20,726 bases of DNA, from positions 1 to 20,726 of the forward strand of contig JBELMB010000085.1 in assembly GCA_042088665.1 (NCBI GenBank), given 5' to 3'. The stretch comes from JBELMB01 sp042088665. Lineage in GTDB: Bacteria > Pseudomonadota > Alphaproteobacteria > Rhodobacterales > Rhodobacteraceae. Both the position numbers and the translations under genes were made by a program. Positions 1 to 7,567 of the stretch are shown here, in pieces (position 1 is the stretch's first letter; each line of letters opens with the position of its first letter). The notes beneath the pieces are model-generated. The model saw nothing but the letters and a program-made list of their open reading frames with translations, did not search any database and had not been told where the DNA came from.

Positions 1-18
1 CGTGTGCTCTTCCGATCT
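1..18. other. Residual Illumina adapter at contig end
   Basis: The first 18 bases, CGTGTGCTCTTCCGATCT, are identical to the 3' end of the Illumina TruSeq read-2 adapter. Genomic sequence begins at base 19, where the FabA reading frame is still intact up to the junction. This is an assembly or trimming artefact and not biology; everything left of base 19 should be ignored. Confidence 0.96.
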
Positions 19-499
19 CCTTGACCTGATAGATCGTCTCGCCATCGGCTTCGACCCGGCCATCGGCCACGCCCATGGTCAGGCGGCGTGTCTGCAGCGC
101 CTTGGTGAAATCCACATAATAGGTCAGGAGCTTGCGGTCCGGCCGCACCATTCCGGTAAGCTTCACCTCGCCCACGCCCAAGGCATAGCCGCGCCCCTGC
201 CAACCGCGCCAGCCGAGATTGAACCCGGTCAGCTGCCACAGCCCGTCGAGGCCCAGACATCCGGGCATGATCGGGTTACCCGGGAAATGGCAGTCAAAGA
301 ACCACAGGTCCGGTGTGATGTCGAATTCGGCAACCACATGGCCCTTGCCATGCAAACCGCCATCGCCGGACACATCCGTGATGCGGTCCATCATCAGCAT
401 CGGCGGTTCGGGCAGTTGCGCGTTGCCCGCACCAAACAGCTCGCCCCGCGCGCATTTCAGAAGATCTTCTTTGTCAAAGCTGGTAGGGAAATCGGCCAT
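19..499 (-). CDS. fabA: 3-hydroxydecanoyl-ACP dehydratase/isomerase FabA, 3'-truncated
   Basis: FabA dehydrates 3-hydroxyacyl-ACP and isomerises trans-2-decenoyl-ACP to cis-3-decenoyl-ACP, the branch point to unsaturated fatty acids in the cytoplasm. About 160 residues are present of a family length near 170. Visible landmarks are KEDLL and ARGELFG near the N-terminus, MLMMDRI (residues 34-40), DLWFFDCHFPGNPIMPG with the catalytic His71, and GLDGLWQL with Asp85; these match E. coli His70 and Asp84. The ATG at 499 is chosen because AAGAGG lies 9 nt upstream and MADFPTSF fits close homologues; in-frame ATGs at 526 and 532 are less likely. The C-terminus (after IYQVK) is missing because adapter sequence replaces it. 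fabB and fabI usually follow in this group but are off the contig. The gene is divergent from irr. Confidence 0.96.
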
Positions 500-621
500 G
501 CCGTCGCGCCTCTTGTCTGGTGTCATAGCCATGTCATACGCGGCCCCCTCTATCACCGGCCGCGCGCGCCTTGCAAGTGGGCGACCGCACGCAGTGCGAC
601 CACGCCGCGCAACGAAAAGAT

Positions 622-651
622 TTGAAATCCGGCGCGCTTGCCCCTTATATA
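622..651 (+). promoter_or_regulatory. Candidate sigma-70 promoter of irr
   Basis: TTGAAA at 622-627 and TATATA at 646-651 are separated by 18 bases and lie 35-64 bases upstream of the irr ATG. The region is locally AT-rich compared with its surroundings. The alternative -10 readings TTATAT (645) and TATACT (648) overlap it, so the exact hexamer is uncertain. Call is by eye only. Confidence 0.45.
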
Positions 652-685
652 CTTGGTGGAACACGCACAAAAGGTCAGCGGCACG

Positions 686-1099
686 ATGTCCGAGGCGATC
701 GAGCTTGGCAAAACTTGGCTGGCGCGCAGTGATTTGCGCCCGACCCGTCAGCGGGTTGCTTTGGCTGCGCTGCTCGTGGGTGATGGCCAGAACCGGCATG
801 TCACCGCAGAAAGCCTATTTGCCGCGGCCAAATGTGACGGTGAATCCGTGTCCCTTGCCACGGTTTACAACACGTTGAAGGCATTTTGCGACGCTGGCCT
901 GATGCAAGAGGTGACCGTGGACGGGTCAAAAAGCTACTTTGACACCAACACCCATGACCACCCGCATTTCTATTGGGAAGACGAGGGACATCTGACCGAT
1001 GCCCCTGCCGACCAGTTGGAAATCACGCGGCTGCCCAATGTCCCCGATGGGGCGGAAATCGCCTCTGTCGACGTGGTGATCCGTCTGCGCCGGAAGTGA
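686..1099 (+). CDS. irr: Iron response regulator Irr (Fur superfamily)
   Basis: Irr is the heme-responsive Fur-type transcription factor of alphaproteobacteria; it represses or activates iron-use genes under low iron. The 137-residue product has an N-terminal winged helix with recognition-helix sequence SLATVYNTLKAF (56-67). A His-rich segment, HDHPHFYWEDEGHL (90-103), corresponds to the Irr HxH heme/metal region, followed by a dimerisation domain ending VDVVIRLRRK. The C-terminal CxxC zinc motif of true Fur is absent, and so is the N-terminal Cys-Pro heme regulatory motif of the Bradyrhizobium type, as in many other Irr proteins. The ATG at 686 is preferred over in-frame 638 because the protein then starts MSEAIELGKTWL as in homologues. 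It is divergent from fabA, a neighbourhood conserved in Rhodobacterales. Confidence 0.9.
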   Translation: MSEAIELGKTWLARSDLRPTRQRVALAALLVGDGQNRHVTAESLFAAAKCDGESVSLATVYNTLKAFCDAGLMQEVTVDGSKSYFDTNTHDHPHFYWEDEGHLTDAPADQLEITRLPNVPDGAEIASVDVVIRLRRK

Positions 1100-1305
1100 C
1101 ACCGCGACCCTCGGCCGCACCCGAAACGCCCTGCCAAACGCTTAAAATGACGTCCTGCGGCGCGGCGCCCGTTGCGCAACCGTTGTGCGATAGGGTTTTC
1201 CCGGATTGGCCCCGTCCCGACCGGGGTCTCGCATCGCCCCCGCGGCCCTGCGACCGCGCCCGGACCGCAGCCGCGCATCTTGCGAAGGCCCCGCATCCGA
1301 ACCAC

Positions 1306-1391
1306 TGGTACCCGCGGCCGGATTCGAACCGGCACGGCGTTTCCGCCTGGAGATTTTAAGTCTCCTGTGTCTACCATTCCACCACGCGGGC
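1306..1391 (-). tRNA. tRNA-Leu (anticodon UAA)
   Basis: Read on the minus strand this is an 86-nt class II tRNA. The acceptor stem is GCCCGCG paired with CGCGGGU (G-U at the first pair), with discriminator A and an encoded CCA. The D-arm region is TGGTGGAATGGTAGACAC. The anticodon arm GGAGACTTAAAATCTCC gives anticodon TAA. A variable arm is followed by the T-arm GCCGGTTCGAATCCGGC. The class II variable loop and the UAA anticodon agree on leucine. It is a single tRNA, not part of a visible cluster. Confidence 0.96.
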
Positions 1392-1403
1392 CCGGTGCGG
1401 ACA

Positions 1404-1431
1404 AGTTTACCCGTTCAGAAAAGCGTGTAAA
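1404..1431 (-). promoter_or_regulatory. Candidate promoter of tRNA-Leu
   Basis: On the minus strand TTTACA (1431-1426) and TAAACT (1409-1404) are separated by 16 bases. The -10 box ends 12 bases before the mature tRNA 5' end, the right distance for a short leader. The two hexamers give 5/6 and 4/6 matches to sigma-70 consensus. Confidence 0.5.
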
Positions 1432-1461
1432 CCGCGGCGCGTCGTGAAACCGCATCCGGCA

Positions 1462-3285
1462 TCACAGGACAAAGTCATTCGCGTCCACGCCGCTGGGCAG
1501 GTCGAGCAGGATCAACGTGCCATCCGCCGCCCCGTCGCCAGTTTCATCGAACTGTACGAACGTCGCCCCGAAGGCATTCATGAAGTAGCGGATCTCCATG
1601 TCGCCACCGCCGGTGAACCCGGAGGTCCCGACAAAGCTGAACGATGCCTCTTCGTCGATGCCCGAGACGTCCAGCACGTCTATGCCACGCTCGAAATCCT
1701 TGATCCGGTCGGACGCCCCGTCCTGCACTTCGAACACCCTGTCGAAAACAAAGGTATCCGCACCCGATTTGCCGATCAGGATGTCCACGCCCAACCCGCC
1801 CTGCAACACGTCATCGCCACCGTCGCCGGTCAGCGTGTCATTGCCATCGCCCCCCAGCACCGTGTCATTGCCGTCGCCGGCGAACAGGCGGTCGTTCTCT
1901 GTTCCACCGTCAATGAAGTCTGAATCCTGCTTGCCATAGATGAAATCCGCGCCACCACCACCCGTCATGGAATCCTGCCCGAATCCACCGTTCAGGCTGT
2001 CCGACCCATCGCCGCCGTCCAGAACATCCGCCCCATCATCACCCTGAAGGTTGTCGGCGCCTTCGCCCCCGGCCAGTGTGTCGCCACCCGACCCGCCAGC
2101 CAGCGTATCCCCCGCCGCGCCGCCGTTGATCTCGTCGTCACCGGCATTGCCATAAGCCAGATCCGCCCCGTCATCGCCATAGATCACGTCATCCCCGGCG
2201 CCGCCGGAAATCGTGTCGGCCCCGCCCTGCCCCGACAGAAGGTTGTTCCCGAGATTGCCGACAAGCTGCTCATCCCCATCCGATGCAAAGATCTCGAAGT
2301 TGCCAGCCCCCAGCAGCACCAGCACCTCTGCTTCAAGCACATCTAGGATATCGGCCCGCGCGATCACCGTGTCACTGCCGGTCCCGCCAAGGATCGCAAC
2401 GCTGTCATCTTCAAGGTACAAACGGTCATTGCCGGGCCCCAGATCGATGCCGCCCTCGAAACTGCCATCATGACCATAGAGCGTGTCATCGCCATACCCC
2501 ATGGCCAGCGTGCCTGACCAGACACCGGACTGGAACACTGCATCGGCGCCGGACCCAGCCTCCAGATCCCCGCGGATGGTGCCGCGATTGGTGATGATAT
2601 CGGCGGTTTCACTGCCCTGGATATGCACTTCGCCAGCGCTCGTGCTCAGAAAGCTGCTGTTCTCCCAGCCTTCGATCGTGCCTGAATTCGTCAGGACCAG
2701 CCCCTGCACCGCGTCCGCCGCGATATTGATGACCTCCATCACGCCGGAATTGTCGAGATAGGCCCAGCCGGTGCCCGACAAGGCCACTTCGCCGCCGCGC
2801 ATGATGCCGCTGTTGTCGACCGTGACATTTGCCACAAACGCGCCGTCGCGCAGCAGATCGTGGCCAAAGGTCGCCTGCATCAGACCGTGGTTCTGCAAGG
2901 TATAGGAAAACGCGGACACGGCGCCCTCGATGTTCACCACGCGGCCCGCACTGAGCATGTCACCGTTGTTGACGATCCGGTGCGACCCTGCGCTGGCGAT
3001 CAAGAGCGCACTGCCGAGGTGCGCGGCATCATCGTTGTTGCGGATCAGCCCGTGGTTCTCAACCACGGCAGAGCCCGCCGACATGTAAACCACCGCCTGG
3101 GCATGGCCGATGATGTCGCCGTAGTTGATCAGGTAGCTGCGAAATCCGCCGTACACCATCTGCACGGTATAGCTTTCGTCGCTGGCAATGATGGTGCCGC
3201 GGGTCACCTGCACGGTGTCCCCGTTGGCGATCTGGTAATTGGACCCCGTGTAAATGTGATCCGCGTTCTGAAAGACGAAACCCAT
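1462..3285 (-). CDS. RTX (hemolysin-type) calcium-binding protein with beta-solenoid-like N-terminal half
   Basis: A 607-residue acidic protein without a Sec signal. Residues about 52-240 carry eight spaced N-x-G-x-I/M motifs (Asn at 54, 77, 106, 132, 158, 179, 200, 233), spaced 21-33 residues, which suggests a right-handed beta-solenoid. Residues about 240-310 hold degenerate GxGxD elements. Residues about 344-505 hold a long block of RTX nonapeptides (GGxGxDxxx), which bind calcium and fold outside the cell. A serralysin-type C-terminal region follows (GADTFVFD 508-515, DRIKDFERGIDVLDVSGID 526-544), ending in DFVL. That C-terminus is typical of type I secretion substrates; no ABC exporter or membrane-fusion gene is in the window. 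No protease or lipase motif was seen, so an adhesin or surface-layer role is only an inference. The start has a weak ribosome-binding site. Confidence 0.88.
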   Translation of the reverse strand: MGFVFQNADHIYTGSNYQIANGDTVQVTRGTIIASDESYTVQMVYGGFRSYLINYGDIIGHAQAVVYMSAGSAVVENHGLIRNNDDAAHLGSALLIASAGSHRIVNNGDMLSAGRVVNIEGAVSAFSYTLQNHGLMQATFGHDLLRDGAFVANVTVDNSGIMRGGEVALSGTGWAYLDNSGVMEVINIAADAVQGLVLTNSGTIEGWENSSFLSTSAGEVHIQGSETADIITNRGTIRGDLEAGSGADAVFQSGVWSGTLAMGYGDDTLYGHDGSFEGGIDLGPGNDRLYLEDDSVAILGGTGSDTVIARADILDVLEAEVLVLLGAGNFEIFASDGDEQLVGNLGNNLLSGQGGADTISGGAGDDVIYGDDGADLAYGNAGDDEINGGAAGDTLAGGSGGDTLAGGEGADNLQGDDGADVLDGGDGSDSLNGGFGQDSMTGGGGADFIYGKQDSDFIDGGTENDRLFAGDGNDTVLGGDGNDTLTGDGGDDVLQGGLGVDILIGKSGADTFVFDRVFEVQDGASDRIKDFERGIDVLDVSGIDEEASFSFVGTSGFTGGGDMEIRYFMNAFGATFVQFDETGDGAADGTLILLDLPSGVDANDFVL

Positions 3286-3403
3286 GGCCTACCGCACGGG
3301 CACGCCGCCAGCGAGCCACGCAAAGCGTGCCGCGTCACACGAGCCCCCTAGAGGCGCACCCAAGCGGTACGCCACGGCACATTGCCGCCGGATCCGTAAA
3401 TTT

Positions 3404-3427
3404 CGCGTTTCGCCTCTGCGCGTTTCG
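3404..3427. repeat. Direct repeat CGCGTTTCG upstream of the RTX gene
   Basis: CGCGTTTCG occurs at 3404-3412 and again at 3419-3427, 15 bases apart start to start, in the 252-base gap upstream of the RTX gene (start 3285, minus). The spacing is about 1.5 helical turns, so it could be a paired regulator site, but no known operator is recognised. Confidence 0.3.
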
Positions 3428-3537
3428 ACGCAAAACCTAACCCGTTTTGTTTCAAATCCTTCCGACCCCGAACAATGGCCCCAAACGACGGCCTCGAACG
3501 ACGCCCCCGGCGCTCAGCCCCCAGACCCCGCCCAGTG

Positions 3538-4104
3538 CTAGAGGTCCTCTCCGGGCGCTTCGCTCTCATCCTCGCGCAGGAAACGGCGCTCTGACATCCA
3601 GGGGTTCATCGCCAGCGCCGCGCGCAAAACCTCCTGGCCCTCCGCGTCTCGGCCCATCGCAAAGAGGGTCAGCGCCTTGCCCGACAAGGCCCCAAGGTGC
3701 CGCGGGTTCAACGCCAGCGTCGCGTCCAGATCCGGCAGCGCCGCCGCATGGTTGCCAATCAGGAAATTCACAAAGGCCCTCTGGTTGTAACCCTCCGCAT
3801 AGAACGGGCAGTAACTCACCAGCGCCTGCAAACGGTCGAGGGCAGTGGCATAGTCGCCAAGGGCGCGCGCGCGCATCCCGTCATCCAGCATCCTCTGACT
3901 GGGCTCGTCCGGGGCATTGTCCCAATAGGTCCACATGATGTTCGAGATGCCCCGCGCGGTCATCTCGTCCGGCGCGCGCAGCAATTGTTCGTACAGGGGA
4001 TCCATCTCCGCCGTGATATCCGGCGCAGTGGGACAGCCATCTGCCCAAAGGGCGGTGGCGCAACAGGACAGGGCAAGCCCGCGGGTCAACATCATCATAG
4101 CCAT
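3538..4104 (-). CDS. Secreted TPR-repeat protein
   Basis: A 188-residue protein with a Sec-type signal (MAMMMLTRGLALSCCATALWA, cleavage near residue 21), so it is probably periplasmic. The Cys pair at 14-15 is too early and lacks a proper lipobox. Three consecutive TPR-like helix pairs are visible at about 68-101, 102-135 and 136-169, including the typical ALxxLDATLALNP pattern; TPRs mediate protein-protein contacts. The tail is acidic (EDESEAPGEDL). The ATG at 4104 starts a run of candidate Mets; downstream in-frame ATGs at 4098, 4095 and 4092 would shorten it by only a few residues. No enzymatic motif is seen. It lies 252 bases upstream of the RTX gene on the same strand, but the gap is too long to claim an operon. 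Confidence 0.8.
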   Translation of the reverse strand: MAMMMLTRGLALSCCATALWADGCPTAPDITAEMDPLYEQLLRAPDEMTARGISNIMWTYWDNAPDEPSQRMLDDGMRARALGDYATALDRLQALVSYCPFYAEGYNQRAFVNFLIGNHAAALPDLDATLALNPRHLGALSGKALTLFAMGRDAEGQEVLRAALAMNPWMSERRFLREDESEAPGEDL

Positions 4105-4217
4105 GTGACAAGGGTGGCACGCCCATACGAGAGGTCAAGGCCATCCCCCCGAAACGCCTCACACCGGGCGCAGGAAAACGGCGGGCGACACGCCGTACAG
4201 CCACAGGCGCACCCGAG

Positions 4218-4240
4218 GTAGCGCGGGGTTCACCCCGCGT
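4218..4240 (+). repeat. REP-like palindromic element, copy 1
   Basis: GTAG followed by the palindrome CGCGGGG-TTCA-CCCCGCG (7-bp arms, 4-nt loop). It lies in the divergent gap between the TPR gene and the rhomboid gene, so here it cannot serve as a simple gene-end terminator. The same element recurs at 6429-6448, 6506-6528 and 12108-12130. Confidence 0.75.
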
Positions 4241-4297
4241 GCGCGCGACGTCACTTCGGCAGTGGACCTCCTCCGCGGCGGCGCATAGGCTCGACAC

Positions 4298-5170
4298 ATG
4301 TTGCCGATCCGCGATCACAACCCCTCGGGCAGGGTGCCCTATGTCACCTACGCGTTGATCGCGATCAACGTGGTGGTCTTTCTCGACACGATGACCGAGC
4401 TGAACAACAGCCGCTTTCTCGCGGACTACGCGCTCGTCCCCCGTTTCCTGACCGAAGGCTACGGCTACAGCGGCCTGCTGACCTCCATGTTCCTGCATGG
4501 GGGATGGATGCACATCGCGGGCAACATGCTGTTTCTCTACATCTTCGGCGACAACCTCGAAGACGAGATGGGCCACGTCTGGTTCACCCTGTTCTATCTG
4601 GCCGCGGGCATCGGTGCGGGCCTGCTGCACGTGGTGTCCGGGCCAATGTCCATGGTGCCCACCGTCGGCGCTTCCGGCGCAATCGCCGGAGTCATGGGCG
4701 GGTACCTGCTGCTTTTTCCAAGGGCGCGCGTGGATATCCTGATCTTTCTCGTCATCATCATCCGCATCATCCCGGTCCGCGCATGGATCGTGCTTGCGGT
4801 CTGGTTCGGGATGCAGATCCTCGGTGGCGCAGGCGCCAGCCCGGATGAGGGCGGCGTCGCCTACTGGGCCCATGCGGGCGGCTTTGTTGTCGGGCTGGCG
4901 CTGGCATTGCCCACCTTCTGGCGGCTGGGCGGCCCGACCTTCTGGCGCGTCTGGGACGGTCATCCGCCCCATCCGGAAGCCACAACAAACGCCCCATGGG
5001 GCAGGCCCGGTGCCCGCAAGACCGCGCCTCAACCCCGCATCAACCACGGCGCCAAAGCCCCGGAAAAGAGCCCGAAACCCGGCGCGCGTCCCTCTCCATG
5101 GACAACCCGCCTGCCCGGCCTGCCCCCGTCCGGCAGCAACACCCGCGTTCCGAGGATACACCGCAAATGA
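4298..5170 (+). CDS. Rhomboid-family intramembrane serine protease
   Basis: Rhomboids cleave transmembrane segments inside the inner membrane. The 290-residue protein has about six hydrophobic segments, starting with YVTYALIAINVVVFLD (15-30). The conserved HxxxN loop is present (His72-Asn76), the catalytic Ser126 sits in GASGAIAG (124-131), and the partner His192 in AHAGGFVVG (191-199). These complete the Ser-His dyad, so it should be active. After the last helix (about residue 210) there is a roughly 80-residue Pro/Arg/Lys-rich tail with no known domain, probably disordered and cytoplasmic. The stop overlaps the ATG of the next gene by the tetranucleotide ATGA, indicating translational coupling. 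The ribosome-binding site is weak. The substrate is unknown. Confidence 0.93.
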   Translation: MLPIRDHNPSGRVPYVTYALIAINVVVFLDTMTELNNSRFLADYALVPRFLTEGYGYSGLLTSMFLHGGWMHIAGNMLFLYIFGDNLEDEMGHVWFTLFYLAAGIGAGLLHVVSGPMSMVPTVGASGAIAGVMGGYLLLFPRARVDILIFLVIIIRIIPVRAWIVLAVWFGMQILGGAGASPDEGGVAYWAHAGGFVVGLALALPTFWRLGGPTFWRVWDGHPPHPEATTNAPWGRPGARKTAPQPRINHGAKAPEKSPKPGARPSPWTTRLPGLPPSGSNTRVPRIHRK

Positions 5171-5538
5171 CCCCCACCCCGCTCAAGGCCACCTGCCACT
5201 GTGGCGCTGTCGAACTCGCCGTCACCCTCTCCGAAGGCACGCATAGCGAGCGCCGCTGCGACTGCTCCTACTGCCGCCGCCGCCCGGCCGCTGTCGTCTC
5301 GGCATCACTGGACGGGGTCGATGTCCTGCGCGGCGCAGAACACCTCGCGCACTACAGCTGGGGCACCCACACTGCCAGACACCACTTCTGCAAGATCTGC
5401 GGCATCTACATGTTCCATCGCCGCCGCTCCAACCCCAACGAGTTGGGCGTCAACCTCTACGCCATCGAGGGCATGGACCCAAAGGACCACGAACCCCTGG
5501 TCTGGAACGACGGCGTCAACCACCCCTCCGACAGGTGA
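5167..5538 (+). CDS. GFA-family (CENP-V/GFA) zinc-binding protein
   Basis: A 123-residue member of the family named for glutathione-dependent formaldehyde-activating enzyme (Gfa). Zinc ligands are visible as C10-H-C12 (CHCGAVEL), C31-D-C33-S-Y-C36 and C75-K-I-C78 (FCKICGIYMF), the usual three-cluster arrangement of the mostly beta fold. The length is typical. Gfa of Paracoccus was assigned to S-hydroxymethylglutathione formation, but most paralogues have no proven reaction, so substrate is not claimed. It overlaps the rhomboid stop by 4 nt and is followed after 4 nt by the dioxygenase gene, so the three are very likely one transcript. Confidence 0.88.
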   Translation: MTPTPLKATCHCGAVELAVTLSEGTHSERRCDCSYCRRRPAAVVSASLDGVDVLRGAEHLAHYSWGTHTARHHFCKICGIYMFHRRRSNPNELGVNLYAIEGMDPKDHEPLVWNDGVNHPSDR

Positions 5539-5542
5539 GCCC

Positions 5543-6382
5543 ATGCATGCCTTGCTGACCCAAGACACGATCGAAGCCTATCACCGCGACGGCGCGGTGC
5601 TGGTCAAAGGCCTCTTTGCCGACCATGTCGAGACCCTGCGCGCGGGTGTTGCGCAAAACATGGCTGAGCCCGGCCCCTATGCCGCCGAGAACCTCAAACC
5701 CGGCGAGACCGGTCGCTTCTTTGACGACTATTGCAACTGGACCCGGATCCCCGAATTCGAAACGGTCATCCGCACCAGCCCCGCGGCCGAAGTCGCCGCA
5801 GACCTCATGAGATCAGCGACCGCGCAGGTCTTTCACGACCATGTGCTGGTCAAGGAACCAGGCACATCCAAACCCACCCCCTGGCATCAGGACGGCCCCT
5901 ACTATTTCGTGGAAGGCCGCCAGACTGTCAGCTTCTGGTCCCCGCTCGATCCCGTGCGCGACGCAACACTGCGCTGCGTCGCCGGATCTCACCGCTGGGA
6001 CAAGCCGGTGCTGCCCACGCGCTGGCTGTCAGAGGACAATTTCTATCCGGATGAAAGCGCCTATATGCCTGTCCCGGACCCGGATGCCGAAGGCATGACC
6101 GTGCTGGAATGGGAGATGGCGCCGGGCGACGCCGTGGCGTTCAACTTTGGCGTGCTGCACGGCGCAAGAGGCAATACGGCGCAGACCCGCCGCCGCGCCT
6201 TCTCGCTGCGCTTCGTCGGTGACGACGCGCGCTACGTGACCCGCCCGGGCCGCACGTCACCGCCATTCCCGGGACATGACAGAGGGCCAAACACTGCGAG
6301 AAGACTGGTTTCCCGTGCTCTTCGACCGGCAGGCCCACTAGCCGGCTGGCCCATTAACTGGCTGGCAATGCGGTTCGGCTGA
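5543..6382 (+). CDS. Phytanoyl-CoA dioxygenase (PhyH)-like Fe(II)/2-oxoglutarate oxygenase
   Basis: A 279-residue non-heme iron oxygenase predicted to hydroxylate a small or acyl substrate with O2 and 2-oxoglutarate. The metal triad is complete: His115 and Asp117 in TPWHQDGPYY and His206 in GVLHGARGN. The 2-oxoglutarate-binding Arg is probably Arg217 or Arg218 in TRRRAFSLRF. The N-terminus (FxxDGAVLVKGLF) is typical of the family. The ATG at 5543 is supported by AGGTGAG, which overlaps the preceding stop; longer in-frame readings run inside the GFA gene and are not real. Last gene of the rhomboid-GFA-PhyH cluster. The natural substrate cannot be told from sequence. Confidence 0.9.
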   Translation: MHALLTQDTIEAYHRDGAVLVKGLFADHVETLRAGVAQNMAEPGPYAAENLKPGETGRFFDDYCNWTRIPEFETVIRTSPAAEVAADLMRSATAQVFHDHVLVKEPGTSKPTPWHQDGPYYFVEGRQTVSFWSPLDPVRDATLRCVAGSHRWDKPVLPTRWLSEDNFYPDESAYMPVPDPDAEGMTVLEWEMAPGDAVAFNFGVLHGARGNTAQTRRRAFSLRFVGDDARYVTRPGRTSPPFPGHDRGPNTARRLVSRALRPAGPLAGWPINWLAMRFG

Positions 6383-6428
6383 GGATCGTTTGAAACAGGT
6401 TTGGTGACAGGCCCACCGGGGGCGAGGG

Positions 6429-6448
6429 GCGCGGGGTCAACCCCGCGC
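6429..6448 (-). repeat. REP-like palindromic element, copy 2
   Basis: GCGCGGGG-TCAA-CCCCGCGC, a perfect 8-bp inverted repeat. Its loop is the complement of the TTGA form, so it is inverted relative to copy 3, 57 bases away. It lies 46 bases beyond the dioxygenase stop. Confidence 0.75.
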
Positions 6449-6505
6449 AACACACCGTTCCACCTCTGGCAGGGACACGGTCGCCCGCCACATCTCCCGC
6501 AAGCC

Positions 6506-6528
6506 GTAGCGCGGGGTTCACCCCGCGT
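6506..6528 (+). repeat. REP-like palindromic element, copy 3
   Basis: The 23-base element GTAG + CGCGGGG-TTCA-CCCCGCG + T is identical to copy 1. Together with copy 2 it forms an inverted pair (BIME-like) in the gap between two convergent genes. It ends 9 bases beyond the monophosphatase stop. The pair could stop transcription in both directions, although neither arm is followed by a T-run. Confidence 0.75.
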
Positions 6529-6537
6529 CCGCCACGA

Positions 6538-7329
6538 TCAATCCTTGCGCAGGATCCGCGCGAAACTGCCAAAGATCTCGTTGTTGGCGCATAAGATCTC
6601 GCCGCTTTCCAGGGGATCCTGGTCCGCCCGCACACCTTCGACCAGCGCACCGGCCTCCTTGGCGATCAGATAACCCGCTGCGATGTCATAGATCTGGACT
6701 TCGCGCTCCCAATAGCCGTCGTAGCGCCCGGCGGCCACGTAGGCCAGATCCAGCGCGGCAGAGCCCCAACGCCGCACTCCGGCGCATTCCGGCATCAACC
6801 GCGCAAGGTCCGTCAGCGTCGCCGGCAGGGTTCTCTTTGCCCCGAACGGCACGCCCGTGGCAAAGACCGCCTCTATCATGCGGCGGCGCCCCGACACCCG
6901 CAACCGCTTGGAATCGTTCAGCCAGGCGCCCTGCCCCCGCTCCGCGTAGAACATCTCTTCCTTGGCGGCGTCAAAGACCACGGCGGACACGATCTGCCCC
7001 TTGTGCTCCAACGCAATCGAAACGGCCCAATGCGGCATCCCGTGCAGGAAATTCGTCGTTCCGTCCAGCGGGTCCACGATCCAGCGTCGCGTCGGGTCGG
7101 CGCCCGGCGTCTCGCCGGTTTCTTCGCCCAGCCAGCCGTAGGTCGGTCGCGCGCCCATCAGCTCTTCATGCAGGATCCGCTCCGCTTCAAGATCAGCCTT
7201 GGACACGAAATCCCCGGCCCCCTTCATCGAGACCTGAAGGTTCTCGACCTCGCGAAAGTCCTTGACCAGGGACCGTCCCGCCTTGCGAGCGGCCTTCATC
7301 ATTATGTTCAGATTAGCGCTGCTCTGCAT
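6538..7329 (-). CDS. Inositol monophosphatase family protein (SuhB-like)
   Basis: A 263-residue Mg2+-dependent phosphatase of the IMPase/FBPase superfamily, likely hydrolysing inositol-1-phosphate or related sugar phosphates in the cytoplasm. Metal-binding motifs are intact: GEE (Glu69/Glu70), WIVDPLDGTTNFLHG with Asp86 and Asp89, and the second-metal Asp215 in VQIYDIAAG. Its length matches SuhB. The ATG at 7329 gives MQSSANLNIMMKAARKAG, a usual N-terminus; later Mets at residues 10-11 would remove part of helix 1. SuhB of enterobacteria also acts in rRNA transcription antitermination; whether this one does is not visible. It is monocistronic on present evidence and convergent with the dioxygenase. 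Confidence 0.92.
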   Translation of the reverse strand: MQSSANLNIMMKAARKAGRSLVKDFREVENLQVSMKGAGDFVSKADLEAERILHEELMGARPTYGWLGEETGETPGADPTRRWIVDPLDGTTNFLHGMPHWAVSIALEHKGQIVSAVVFDAAKEEMFYAERGQGAWLNDSKRLRVSGRRRMIEAVFATGVPFGAKRTLPATLTDLARLMPECAGVRRWGSAALDLAYVAAGRYDGYWEREVQIYDIAAGYLIAKEAGALVEGVRADQDPLESGEILCANNEIFGSFARILRKD

Positions 7330-7567
7330 GACCTGGCCTTATGTGTTCCCAAAACGACATCAGGCCGCGGCATACGCGGCCTGACGAGGCTTGCCAAGGG
7401 CGAACGGCCCCTGTGCTGCAATGTGCCTGTGGCGCGTGTTCCCCGCCAGACGGCGGTGCACGGCCTGCCCTTGGGCGCCCATGGCCGGACGCCCAGGATG
7501 TTTCCTACCCAAGTCCATGCGCCCGGATCATCCCGTTCAAAGCGGTTGCTGAACACATCCGCAGCAA
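7330..7567. other. Gene-poor gap with a terminator-like hairpin
   Basis: This stretch between the monophosphatase start and the 33-bp array has no convincing gene. It holds a perfect 9-bp inverted repeat CAGGCCGCG-GCATA-CGCGGCCTG at 7361-7383. Read on the minus strand this is followed within 10 bases by a short TTTT, so it may end transcription arriving from the small secreted protein and its repeats. A 15-codon minus-strand frame from 7584 to 7537 belongs to the array described next. Confidence 0.5.

Noticed and set aside
2..625. 207-codon plus-strand frame at the left edge
   Set aside because: Antisense to fabA and runs through the adapter sequence.
1444..1923. Plus-strand frames across the RTX repeat region
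   Set aside because: Mirror frames of GGxGxD-coding DNA; the RTX product on the minus strand explains the sequence.
4218..4240. REP-like palindrome as a rho-independent terminator
   Set aside because: This copy lies between two divergent starts and has no T-run, so a terminator role cannot apply to all copies.
3881..5161. 426-codon minus-strand frame
   Set aside because: Antisense to the rhomboid protease and part of the TPR gene; His/Asp/Gln-rich low-complexity product.
5201..5542. N-terminal extension of the dioxygenase gene
   Set aside because: It runs out of frame through the GFA gene; the ATG at 5543 has a good ribosome site and gives the family-standard N-terminus.
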